From positions 1-9,433 of the forward strand of contig JBFELO010000172.1 of assembly GCA_041552055.1 (NCBI GenBank): 9,433 nucleotides of DNA. The letters are read 5' to 3'. The notes beneath the pieces were generated by a model that worked only from the letters and a program-made list of their open reading frames with translations, did no database searches and was not told where the DNA came from. Positions 1 through 5,769 of the stretch are shown here, one piece after another. The first letter of the stretch is position 1; each line of letters opens with the position of its first letter. The DNA comes from JBFELO01 sp041552055. GTDB taxonomy: Bacteria; Acidobacteriota; Thermoanaerobaculia; Thermoanaerobaculales; Sulfomarinibacteraceae. Made by a program: the position numbers and the translations under genes.

Positions 1-148
1 CCCTCAAGTGTTGCGCGACCGCAGGTCGACTGACCGGGAGGGCCTTCGCCAGATCTCCTACCGTCCGGGGGCCCTCGCGCAACATTTCAAAGACGGCCCG
101 TCGGGTCGGATCGGCGAGGGCGGCGAGAATAACTCCGTAAGCGTTCAC
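1..148 (-). CDS. ArsR/SmtB-family HTH transcriptional repressor, N-terminal part (cut by window edge)
   Basis: Only the first 49 codons are present; the gene runs off the left edge. The protein reads VNAYGVILAALADPTRRAVFEM..., then a helix-turn-helix with SRPAVAQHLR at residues 40-49. ALADPTRR plus SRPAVxQHL is the signature of the winged-helix ArsR group, especially members that repress their own operon alongside a membrane or SRPBCC-domain partner. No metal-binding cysteines are visible in this part, so metal sensing cannot be claimed. The GTG start at 148 is chosen because no ATG lies in frame upstream and the family begins about here. There is no Shine-Dalgarno before it, but a TTGACA promoter would place the transcript start at about 149-150, suggesting a leaderless message. 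A perfect palindrome overlaps the -10 box, as expected for autorepression. The divergent membrane-protein gene at 258 is the likely partner. The family call is firm; the ligand is unknown. Confidence 0.88.
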   Translation of the reverse strand, partial: MNAYGVILAALADPTRRAVFEMLREGPRTVGDLAKALPVSRPAVAQHLR

Positions 149-153
149 TAACG

Positions 154-169
154 GTAAGTTAATACTTAC
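154..169. promoter_or_regulatory. Operator-like palindrome between arsR-type gene and divergent membrane-protein gene
   Basis: GTAAGT-TAAT-ACTTAC is a perfect 6-bp inverted repeat around a 4-bp centre, AT-rich in GC-rich surroundings. It overlaps the proposed -10 box of the ArsR-type gene (161-156 on the minus strand) and lies 6 bases from its GTG codon. Position and symmetry fit a dimeric winged-helix repressor site. That this particular repressor binds here is inference. Confidence 0.6.
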
Positions 170-184
170 ATCTGTGAGTGTCAA
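156..184 (-). promoter_or_regulatory. Sigma-70-like promoter of the ArsR-type gene
   Basis: On the minus strand a perfect -35 TTGACA (184-179) is followed by a 17-base spacer and TAACTT (161-156). The -35 matches the consensus fully, the -10 at 3 of 6. The predicted transcript start, about 149-150, falls next to the GTG start codon at 148, so the message would have essentially no leader. This agrees with the absence of a ribosome binding site. Confidence 0.5.
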
Positions 185-193
185 GTCCAGCGG

Positions 194-222
194 TTGCGTG
201 CCGCGTACCAGGGCTGTACCAT
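194..222 (+). promoter_or_regulatory. Candidate promoter of the membrane-protein gene at 258
   Basis: TTGCGT (194-199), a 17-base spacer and TACCAT (217-222) form a plausible but weak sigma-70 promoter, matching 3/6 and 4/6 of the consensus. It would start transcription near 229 and leave a leader of about 29 bases containing the purine-rich ribosome site just before the ATG at 258. It does not overlap the palindrome at 154-169, so repression at this promoter would have to work from upstream. Confidence 0.3.
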
Positions 223-257
223 CGCGGAAACCAATCTCAACTCGCTGGGAGGGGTCC

Positions 258-677
258 ATGAACGGTATCAATTGGGGACGTGTGGTGACGGGCGGCTTGC
301 TGGCCGGATTGATCATGAACATCGGAGAGGCCATCTCGGGGGCGGTTTTCGGGTCGCAGATGGAGGCGATCCTGGACGCTCACGGCCTGACCTTCGCGAT
401 GACGCCGGGCTGGATGGTGCTGTACCTGGTGCTCGGTTTCACCTTCGGGATCGTGGCGATCTGGATCTACGCCAGCATTCGACCACGCTACGGAGCAGGC
501 GCCAAGACCGCGATCATCGCCGCGGTCATGACATGGATCCTGGGATACCTGTTCCCGATGTTCGGCTACCTGGCGATCGGCCTGACAACGATCTCGCTGG
601 TCATGGTGTTGGCGGTCTGGGGATTGGCGGAGATCGTGATCGGGACCCTCGCCGGCGCCTGGCTGTACCGCGAGTAG
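258..677 (+). CDS. Small four-helix integral membrane protein paired with an ArsR-type regulator
   Basis: The protein is 139 residues. I recognise no named family with certainty. Four hydrophobic segments are visible at about residues 8-30, 50-74, 83-105 and 112-136, with short polar loops; the loop after the second helix is basic (RPRYGAGAK). No catalytic motif or cysteine pair is visible. N-termini of the kind INWGRVVxGGLLAGLxxNIGE occur in uncharacterised membrane proteins of soil bacteria, often beside an ArsR-type regulator, which matches this setting. The ATG at 258 is chosen over the GTG at 174 because GGGAGGGG lies 4 bases upstream and the hydrophobic family-like start follows at once; the 28 extra residues from 174 are polar and unlike any family start. 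It is divergent from the repressor and shares its control region. Membrane location is well supported; function is unknown. Confidence 0.85.
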   Translation: MNGINWGRVVTGGLLAGLIMNIGEAISGAVFGSQMEAILDAHGLTFAMTPGWMVLYLVLGFTFGIVAIWIYASIRPRYGAGAKTAIIAAVMTWILGYLFPMFGYLAIGLTTISLVMVLAVWGLAEIVIGTLAGAWLYRE

Positions 678-738
678 CCCGGCCAACCCCTGGTCCCCTG
701 TTCCCTGAACCCGGCCCCCTGGCCCCAGTGCCCCGGCT

Positions 739-1428
739 TCAGTCGAACGGCAGCTCTACCGCCTCGGTGAGAAAGCGCACGAACCCCGCGGCGGCGCGAC
801 ACGAGTCGGCGACCGTATCGAGAAATCCGGGTGACAGAGCCTCCGCCTCGGTGAGGTTCTGATACGACACGAAATCTTTGAACTTGAGGTACTCGACCAG
901 TGGGTGATCGGGGTCGTAGCCGCGGGGAGAGCGCTTCAACTTCTCGCCACCGAGATCGTGACCGGCCACGAACTCGGGATCAGACAATGTGGCCGACCAC
1001 TTCTCGGGCCGCTCGACAATGGCATCACGCACCGCGGCCAGGGTCGGGCCGGCGGGGTGCCAGAGACCGGCTCCGACGAAGACATTCTCCGGCTCCAGGT
1101 GGAGGTAGAACCCCGGGGCGTGGACGTCCCGGCCCTGCTGGTGTCGGAACTGGGCCGCGGCGTGGGTCTTGTAGGGGCTTTTGTCCCGCGAGAAGCGCAC
1201 GTCCCGATAGATCCTGAACATCGAGCCGCCGGACGGGCGGGGGTCGGCGACAAAGCGCGGGCTGATGCCGGCGAGTGGCGCGGCAAAGTCGGCAATGAAT
1301 CGGAGCAGCGGCTCCTGAACATCCTGCCGGTACCGCGCCTTGTTCGCCTGGAACCACTCACGGCTGTTGGTCTGTTTCAGCTGAGACAGGAATTCGAAGA
1401 ACTCGGAAGTGAAGTATGCCTTCGCCAT
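739..1428 (-). CDS. DUF2461 (TIGR02453) family protein
   Basis: The 229-residue protein matches the usual length and the landmark motifs of DUF2461. NSREWFQANKARY is near residue 21, FRIYRDVRFSRDKSPYKTH at about 71-89, GFYLHLEPENVFVGAGLWHP at about 106-125, and SPRGYDPDHPLVEYLKFKDF at about 167-186. The molecular function of the family is not established; members are soluble single-domain proteins with no transmembrane segment, as here. The ATG at 1428 is preferred over a longer frame reaching 1554 because GGAGG sits 7 bases upstream and MAKAYFTSEFFEFLSQL is the normal family start. The gene converges with the membrane-protein gene ending at 677 and stands apart from the HAMP gene by about 180 bases, so it is probably transcribed alone. 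The family call is firm; the role is unknown. Confidence 0.93.
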   Translation of the reverse strand: MAKAYFTSEFFEFLSQLKQTNSREWFQANKARYRQDVQEPLLRFIADFAAPLAGISPRFVADPRPSGGSMFRIYRDVRFSRDKSPYKTHAAAQFRHQQGRDVHAPGFYLHLEPENVFVGAGLWHPAGPTLAAVRDAIVERPEKWSATLSDPEFVAGHDLGGEKLKRSPRGYDPDHPLVEYLKFKDFVSYQNLTEAEALSPGFLDTVADSCRAAAGFVRFLTEAVELPFD

Positions 1429-1610
1429 GCGGTAGCCTCCGCAACCCCTTACGCGTGGAGCCGTGCATGGGTTGCAGCCGACGACTGTGCCTCGAGGAGT
1501 CCGTGGTGCGGGGAACGCGACGGATCGCGCGCATTCACGACCCGACGCGGACACGCGGTGAGGCCTGCGCGACAGTGGTAACGACGGCGGCCGGGGGGCT
1601 GCTTGCGGAG

Positions 1611-2279
1611 TTACGGCGGTGTGAACCGTTGCCGGTGCTTGTCGCCGAGCTTGCGCAGCTCGGAGGACACGTCGGCGGCACCATCGACGTTTCCGAAGCC
1701 TTCCACCTGATCGGCGAGTCGTGCGAGCGCAGCGGCGTCGTTCGCCGCCTGGTCCCGCAGGGTCGCGACCATCGCGTTGAACGGCCCCTGGATCTCCTGC
1801 AGATTATCGCCCTTTCGGAGCCGAACCTCGACGTCGAGATTACCGTCTGCGATCCGGCTCAACTGCCGCGCGATGTTGAACGCCGCGCCGGCGGTGCGAT
1901 GGGTTTCGATGATCGTCACCACGAACACCCCACCGAGAACCACCACGGAAGCGAGGATCACCAGCAGCATCTCGTTACGGTCGTAGTCCTGCATGACTTC
2001 CCTGAGAGACGGGGCCGAAGCGACGATGGTCTTGGTCTCGGTGGTACGCAAGGCGTGGAAGATCACGTTGACGCAGACCAGGAGGGTCAGGACCAGCATC
2101 GCAATGAGCATGGCGGTGCGCAGCTGTCGAGGTCTGTTGACCAGGAACCGGCGTCGCACGCCGAGTAGCCAGAGCTGTCTCGCGACCCAGCCCTCGGGCT
2201 CGCCCGGCCGAAGGTCGGATCGGCGCTCCGGAGGCGATTGGCCGCCTTCGGCCGCTGTTACGGATCCATTATCAACCAT
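1611..2279 (-). CDS. Two-helix inner-membrane protein ending in a HAMP domain, no output domain
   Basis: The protein is 222 residues. A polar, Arg/Pro-rich N-terminal segment of about 50 residues precedes helix 1 (about 55-76). A short periplasmic loop of about 25 residues (ALRTTETKTIVASAP...) follows, then helix 2 (about 103-124). After helix 2 comes a HAMP-like segment at about 125-178, with the Gly-Asn-Leu turn (ADGNLDVEVRLRKGDNLQE) and the second helix PFNAMVATLRDQ. In sensor kinases and chemoreceptors HAMP relays a signal to an output domain, but here only about 45 polar residues follow and no kinase, cyclase or signalling domain is present. Short HAMP-only membrane proteins of this kind occur in deltaproteobacteria and relatives without known function. 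The ATG at 2279 has GAGGGGG about 5 bases upstream. Element A lies upstream, between this gene and the anti-sigma gene, so it may be a separate transcript. Confidence 0.85.
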   Translation of the reverse strand: MVDNGSVTAAEGGQSPPERRSDLRPGEPEGWVARQLWLLGVRRRFLVNRPRQLRTAMLIAMLVLTLLVCVNVIFHALRTTETKTIVASAPSLREVMQDYDRNEMLLVILASVVVLGGVFVVTIIETHRTAGAAFNIARQLSRIADGNLDVEVRLRKGDNLQEIQGPFNAMVATLRDQAANDAAALARLADQVEGFGNVDGAADVSSELRKLGDKHRQRFTPP

Positions 2280-2419
2280 ACGTCCCCCTCTTCATCATAC
2301 GAGATGTTCCCGTTTTTCATGGATTTCGGACACCCAACGCGGTCGTACATGGTGATTTGCGGGGCGGCGTGACCGCGTGTTCGGCCGCAAAGCCACGCTC
2401 ACTCGACTCAGCGTGCGTG

Positions 2420-2504
2420 CCCGTATCCGTATCCGTCTCCGTCTCCGTGCCCGATTCCCAGGTCGAGAACGGGCGGTGATTTCGGTGACGGATACGGATA
2501 CGGG
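2420..2504. repeat. Hexamer-built inverted repeat, copy A
   Basis: The left arm (2420-2453) is a run of CCGTAT/CCGTCT hexamers ending in GTCTCCGTGCCCG. The right arm (2487-2504) is the matching GGATAC run. Bases 2420-2437 pair perfectly with 2487-2504 over 18 bp, and three G-T wobbles extend the outer end. The loop from the left-arm end to the right arm is 33 bases. The element lies about 60 bases past the anti-sigma stop codon. The same design recurs at 4214-4300 and 5770-5859 in the same orientation. I know no named repeat family that it matches. Confidence 0.85.
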
Positions 2505-2518
2505 TGTACCTGGTGGAC

Positions 2519-2546
2519 CATCGTGCGTGACTCGTCACGCACGATG
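2519..2546. terminator. Strong stem-loop 20 bases after the anti-sigma gene
   Basis: A perfect 12-bp stem (2519-2530 with 2535-2546) closes a CTCG tetraloop. It begins 20 bases beyond the stop codon of the anti-sigma gene on the minus strand, where an operon terminator or 3'-end stabiliser is expected. No T-run follows on either strand, so it is not a classical intrinsic terminator. It could instead be a palindromic protein-binding site. Confidence 0.5.
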
Positions 2547-2566
2547 AGGATGTACGTAAGGTGGGG

Positions 2567-3046
2567 TCAATCCCCCGTACGAGGCTCCCTGAGGTCGAAC
2601 ACGAGCAGAACCGCCACCGCCGCGAGACTGGCGAGCATGACAAGCCCTGGCTGGGCCATGTCCGACGGGAGCGGACTCGGGAGCGATGCGGGTACGAACC
2701 CGGCCAGGGCATCTCTGATCTGAGACCAGTGGCGGGTGACGCCGAGTGCGGCCACGAGCCCGCCACATCCGACGGCGAGTCCTTGGACGACCGTGATGAT
2801 CCTGATCGCGCGGTGCGCCGCGGCCGCGCGCGTCTCGTGCTGGGCCCGCCACCACACGAACGACGGATCGGGGACCGATACGTGGGACGAGACCTCTCCG
2901 CCGTGTTGACGCAGGAACTTCTCCACGAGCATGAGATCGGAGCACACGCCACACTCGGCGACGTGATCGAGGAGCCCCGGGCTCCAGTCGCCGCCGGCCA
3001 GCGCGGCCCTGATCGCACCTTCGCGACTGCAGTCGAGCTTGGTCAT
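2567..3046 (-). CDS. Zinc-type anti-sigma factor with transmembrane helices, partner of the ECF sigma factor
   Basis: The protein is 159 residues. Near the N-terminus is a canonical H-x3-C-x2-C zinc anti-sigma motif (His28, Cys32, Cys35, in LLDHVAECGVCSDLM), with Cys6 as a possible extra ligand. This fold wraps around ECF sigma factors and keeps them from RNA polymerase. Two hydrophobic segments follow at about 83-103 and 134-150, so the cytoplasmic sigma-binding head is probably membrane-anchored and senses an envelope signal. The loop between them is Pro/Ser-rich. The ATG at 3046 overlaps the sigma TGA in an ATGA junction, which indicates translational coupling and balanced amounts of the two proteins; GGAGG lies about 11 bases upstream. 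Overall sequence is otherwise unfamiliar. The role rests on the zinc motif plus the sigma neighbour and is well supported; the signal is unknown. Confidence 0.9.
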   Translation of the reverse strand: MTKLDCSREGAIRAALAGGDWSPGLLDHVAECGVCSDLMLVEKFLRQHGGEVSSHVSVPDPSFVWWRAQHETRAAAAHRAIRIITVVQGLAVGCGGLVAALGVTRHWSQIRDALAGFVPASLPSPLPSDMAQPGLVMLASLAAVAVLLVFDLREPRTGD

Positions 3047-3531
3047 GTTCCGAATCCTCCGGCGCGCAGGACCTCGGCGAGCCGCTGGCGCGCGCGAAAC
3101 AGCATCGGCCGAACGCTGTCGGTCTTGAGTCCCAGCACCTCGCCGATCTCGCGGTGGCTGAAGCCCTCGACGTGGGCGAGCCACAGCATCTTCCGGTCAC
3201 GTGGTTTGAGGGTTCGAAGCGCCCTGCTCAGGTCGGACCGAAGGTGGGCGCGATCGCCGCGGTCGGATCTGTCGGCGATCTCGGGAAGGTCGGGAACCTC
3301 GGGTCGCCGACGCCGATAATGGTCGCGCAGCAGGTTGGTGGCGATTCGAAACAGATAGTTCTTCCGGTGGGTCTGGTCCGAGGCCTCGAACTGGGCCCGA
3401 AGGAACCGGAAGTAGGATTCCTGCAGGAGATCGTCGGCCAGCGCGAAATCACCACCAGATGCGCTCATCAGGTACGCCTTCAGCGGCCTCGCCGTGCGTG
3501 AGTAGAAAACGTGAAACTCCTGTTCGTTCAT
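3043..3531 (-). CDS. ECF-type RNA polymerase sigma factor
   Basis: The protein is 162 residues from the chosen start. Sigma region 2 covers about residues 5-72, with the core-binding segment ALADDLLQESYFRFLRAQ and the -10 recognition helix YLFRIATNLLRDHYRRRR. Region 4 covers about 100-152, with LKPRDRKMLWLAHVEGFSHREIGEVLGLKTDSVRPMLFRARQRL split across the helix-turn-helix. Regions 1 and 3 are absent, which defines the ECF class. The start is uncertain. ATG 3531 gives MNEQEFHVFYSRTARPLKAYL, a normal family start. GTG 3621 or ATG 3612 would add about 30 Ala/Val-rich residues and bring the gene within 15 bases of the upstream stop. None of the three has a convincing ribosome site. The gene is followed by its anti-sigma factor with a 4-base overlap. 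Function is firm; the regulon is unknown. Confidence 0.93.
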   Translation of the reverse strand: MNEQEFHVFYSRTARPLKAYLMSASGGDFALADDLLQESYFRFLRAQFEASDQTHRKNYLFRIATNLLRDHYRRRRPEVPDLPEIADRSDRGDRAHLRSDLSRALRTLKPRDRKMLWLAHVEGFSHREIGEVLGLKTDSVRPMLFRARQRLAEVLRAGGFGT

Positions 3532-3636
3532 GCGTGCGGCGCCCGACGTCCCGGCTGCCGGCTGGGTCTCCACCGCGACGGCAGGTTGTCCATTCAAGAC
3601 CAACAGCGGCATCGAGATCACGACGTGACGGCTCGA

Positions 3637-4107
3637 CTATACCCGTTCGGGAAGTGGCGGCGTGTGGCCGTTGATGACCCCCCACTTCTTGGACAGCAGG
3701 TACGCGATGGCGGCGGAGAGCAGGAATCCGACACCGAGCGCGACGCCCATTGCGCCGAGAACCGTGAACGCCTCGAACCCCTCGCTGAGCTGGTTGCGCA
3801 GGAACATGCACGCGAGCCCGGACATCAACAAGACGATGCCGGCCTGCACCGACCACAGGATCTTGTGGTACGGGTTGGGCCGTGCTTCGGCCGGGACCAG
3901 CTCGGCGAAACCCTGGCTGGCGTCGCTCTGGAGGAACTCCAGCAGCTCCGGCGCGGAGCCGAACTTGTCGAGCAGCTTCGACTGCAGCTCGGCCTGCATC
4001 GAGGCCATTCGGGACGCCTTGCGGTTGTCCGAGATCACCTTGATGACCCAGCCCACCAGCCAGATGAAAGCAACCGATCCGATCATGGGAAACAGGGACT
4101 CTTCCAC
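3637..4107 (-). CDS. Uncharacterised membrane protein, first gene of the sigma/anti-sigma operon
   Basis: The protein is 156 residues, of no family I can name with certainty. Hydrophobic helices lie at about 6-26, 84-104 and 112-138. Between helix 1 and helix 2 is a cytoplasmic-looking amphipathic stretch with SMQAELQSKLLDKFGSAPELLEFLQSD at about 37-62, split here by description into a coiled helix and a short GSAPELL turn. Similar stretches occur in small membrane proteins encoded next to ECF sigma factors in acidobacteria-like genomes. The GTG at 4107 is chosen because AAGGAGGA lies about 6 bases upstream, the best ribosome site in the window. A weak sigma-70-like promoter (TTAACG at 4176-4171, TAGTAC at 4152-4147, 18-base spacer) precedes it. 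The gene likely belongs to the sigma operon and may help sense or relay the signal, which is inference. Confidence 0.85.
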   Translation of the reverse strand: MEESLFPMIGSVAFIWLVGWVIKVISDNRKASRMASMQAELQSKLLDKFGSAPELLEFLQSDASQGFAELVPAEARPNPYHKILWSVQAGIVLLMSGLACMFLRNQLSEGFEAFTVLGAMGVALGVGFLLSAAIAYLLSKKWGVINGHTPPLPERV

Positions 4108-4213
4108 GTTGTTCCTCCTTCGAGCGTCTGCTCGATGTAGTCACGGGTACTACGCTGCAGGCCGGGCGTCCGTTAACAGCTCGTGAATGAAACCGCGCGA
4201 GTCGGCCCCGGGA

Positions 4214-4300
4214 CCGTCTCCGTATACGTCTCCGTGCCCGTTGGGTGGTGCAGAAATCTCACCGGTCGCTGATCGGATACGGATACGGAGACGGAGACGG
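4214..4300. repeat. Hexamer-built inverted repeat, copy B
   Basis: Arms of 27 bases (4214-4240 and 4274-4300) are made of CCGTCT/CCGTAT hexamers and their complements. By hand alignment 22 of 27 positions pair. The left arm ends in the same GTCTCCGTGCCCG as copies A and C, and the loop is 33 bases, equal to copy A. The element begins 55 bases past the tyrA stop codon, between that gene and the sigma operon. Confidence 0.85.
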
Positions 4301-4355
4301 AATTCCCCCGCCTCGGTCAAAACGGCTGCGATGGGATTCCGCCGATTCGCGAGGC

Positions 4356-5480
4356 CTACATCCCAGCCAGTGAGTCGCGGCACTCGGCCATCAGGTCCTC
4401 GAACGCCACCGGATCGCGTCCCTCGATCACGCGTTGCCACCGGTCGACGGAGTCTCGCAGCGACTCCGCAATCTCGGGCGTGTCCGGGTTGAGCGCCTGA
4501 ATCTCGTAGTACAGATATGGGTTCTCGGCCACCACCTCCAGCGTGGTCGCGATCTGCTTCTGGAACGTGACGCCCGCGACCTCCTCGAGCCGCTCGGCCG
4601 TGAGCCCGGAGGAGGACAGCGCCCGCGCATACACGAGGTTCGCGAGGTGGGTGAGACCGAGAACCGCAGCCATGCGACGGTCGTGGTCGGCGACCTCCAT
4701 CTCGACGAGCCTGGCCGACGTTTCCTCGAACAGTCCCCGCACCAGGGCGATGTCCTCGGCGTGGCCGTCGGTGCAGAACACGATGGTGCGATCGGAGAGC
4801 ATACGAACGTCCGGGCCGAACATGGGATGGAACGAGACGATGCGCAAACCGTCGCTGCGCAGACGGTCGAGCACCGGTGTGAGGTGGCTCTTCAGGCTGC
4901 ACATCTCGGCGATCACCCCACGAGGTGCGACGTCGGCGAGCTCCAGCAGGACGTCGGCGCATGAGCTCATCGGGACCGCCACCATGACGAGGTCGGCGTC
5001 CCTGGCCGCCGTGATGCCGGATGCTTCGGGGAAAGGAACCTTCGCCGCTGACGGGTCCAGGATCCGGACCCTGTGTCCCTGACCGGCCAGGAACCGGGCT
5101 ATCCAGCGGCCCATGCCGCCCTTGCCGCCCATCACCAGCGTGTCCAGGGCATCGCCCGCATACTGCACGTCGCGAAGGGTCGCCTGCTCCTCGACCGCCT
5201 TCTGGATCAGGAACAGCGCCAGGTCGTGACCCAGGAGGGGCTCGAGGCCAAGGAATGAGCTGGCTTCCTCGAACCGATCGAGCACCTGCCGCTCGACCCG
5301 GAAGTTGCGCAGAGGGACGCCGAGCTGATTCTTCAGCTCGCCGATCTGGCGCGCCACGGCAAGCCTCTCGCACACCAGGTGGAGAATGCGGCGGTCCAGT
5401 GCCTCGATGTCCCTTCGATGCCGTTCGAGGTTCGCCTTCGGATTGGCGCCACCACCTGGTTGATCGCTGTCGCTTCTCAT
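4356..5480 (-). CDS. tyrA: Bifunctional chorismate mutase / prephenate dehydrogenase (T-protein)
   Basis: The enzyme converts chorismate to prephenate and then oxidatively decarboxylates prephenate to 4-hydroxyphenylpyruvate with NAD, the committed steps to tyrosine in the cytoplasm. At 374 residues it matches the E. coli T-protein (373). Residues about 18-100 form the AroQ-type mutase domain, with IEALDRRILHLVCERLAVARQIGELK; Lys50 corresponds to catalytic Lys37 of E. coli. The NAD-binding Rossmann motif VMGGKGGMGRW is at 116-126. SFHPMFGPD at 216-224 holds the catalytic His218 (E. coli His197), and HLAN at 278-281 corresponds to E. coli His257. In a hand alignment the position of E. coli Arg294, a prephenate-binding residue, is Glu315. 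The ATG at 5480 has AGGAGG 5-6 bases upstream. The leader holds a small frame with tandem Tyr codons and competing hairpins. The gene is probably transcribed alone. Confidence 0.95.
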   Translation of the reverse strand: MRSDSDQPGGGANPKANLERHRRDIEALDRRILHLVCERLAVARQIGELKNQLGVPLRNFRVERQVLDRFEEASSFLGLEPLLGHDLALFLIQKAVEEQATLRDVQYAGDALDTLVMGGKGGMGRWIARFLAGQGHRVRILDPSAAKVPFPEASGITAARDADLVMVAVPMSSCADVLLELADVAPRGVIAEMCSLKSHLTPVLDRLRSDGLRIVSFHPMFGPDVRMLSDRTIVFCTDGHAEDIALVRGLFEETSARLVEMEVADHDRRMAAVLGLTHLANLVYARALSSSGLTAERLEEVAGVTFQKQIATTLEVVAENPYLYYEIQALNPDTPEIAESLRDSVDRWQRVIEGRDPVAFEDLMAECRDSLAGM

Positions 5481-5525
5481 CGCGACCTCCTGTTGTCGGG
5501 GGCCGCTGGCGTCGGCGCGGCTGGA

Positions 5526-5579
5526 GGCCCGCCCTGGCCGGCGGGCCCCGATCTCAGATCACACGGGTTTCCGCCGGCC
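5526..5579 (-). promoter_or_regulatory. Mutually exclusive hairpins in the tyrA leader
   Basis: On the minus strand, bases 5579-5571 (GGCCGGCGG) pair perfectly with 5544-5536 over 9 bp (helix I). Bases 5547-5540 (GGCCCGCC) pair perfectly with 5533-5526 over 8 bp around a 6-base loop (helix II). The helices share 5544-5540, so they cannot coexist. A third possible helix joins 5529-5523 to the tyrA Shine-Dalgarno region (5490-5484; 7 pairs, one wobble) and competes with helix II. No T-run follows helix II, so it is not a standard intrinsic terminator. In such GC-rich DNA some of these pairings may be chance. Confidence 0.4.
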
Positions 5580-5654
5580 GCGGCAGCTGACCGCGTAATA
5601 CACCGCGATGCGGAGCGCGGCGCCTTGCGGCCGGCGGGGAGTGTGATGACTCAT
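5559..5654 (-). CDS. Possible 31-residue tyrA leader peptide with tandem tyrosines
   Basis: ATG at 5654 opens a 31-codon frame ending in TGA at 5561-5559, 78 bases before the tyrA start. Codons 19 and 20 are TAT TAC (Tyr-Tyr), the only tyrosines in the peptide. The frame runs into helix I of the competing leader hairpins, so a ribosome pausing at the Tyr codons could influence which hairpin forms. Placement before the tyrosine-synthesis gene is what makes this notable. Against it: there is no good Shine-Dalgarno, two Tyr codons are fewer than in classical leader peptides, and short frames are common in GC-rich DNA. A four-codon frame (ATG at 5665) ends overlapping this ATG. The call is a hypothesis. 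Confidence 0.35.
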   Translation of the reverse strand: MSHHTPRRPQGAALRIAVYYAVSCRGRRKPV

Positions 5655-5769
5655 CGGACGATCATCTTAGCAGCTCGACGGACGAAGGGACGATGTGTCG
5701 AGGATGAGAGTCCTGCGGGCATGCCGACTCATGGCCCGGAGATCCCGGTTCACGTGACTCTGGGGAGTA

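Noticed and set aside
678..738. Terminator between the convergent genes ending at 677 and 739
   Set aside because: The stretch is C-rich, but I found no stem longer than about 4 bp and no T-run.
904..1581. 225-codon plus-strand frame opposite DUF2461
   Set aside because: Antisense to a recognised gene, with no ribosome site or family resemblance.
2284..2299. TATGAT at 2299-2294 as a promoter of the HAMP gene
   Set aside because: The transcript would begin inside the ribosome binding site at 2290-2284, and there is no acceptable -35 box.
4150..5373. 407-codon minus-strand frame overlapping tyrA
   Set aside because: It is an alternative frame of the well-recognised tyrA, is Arg/Gly/Pro-rich and has no family motif.
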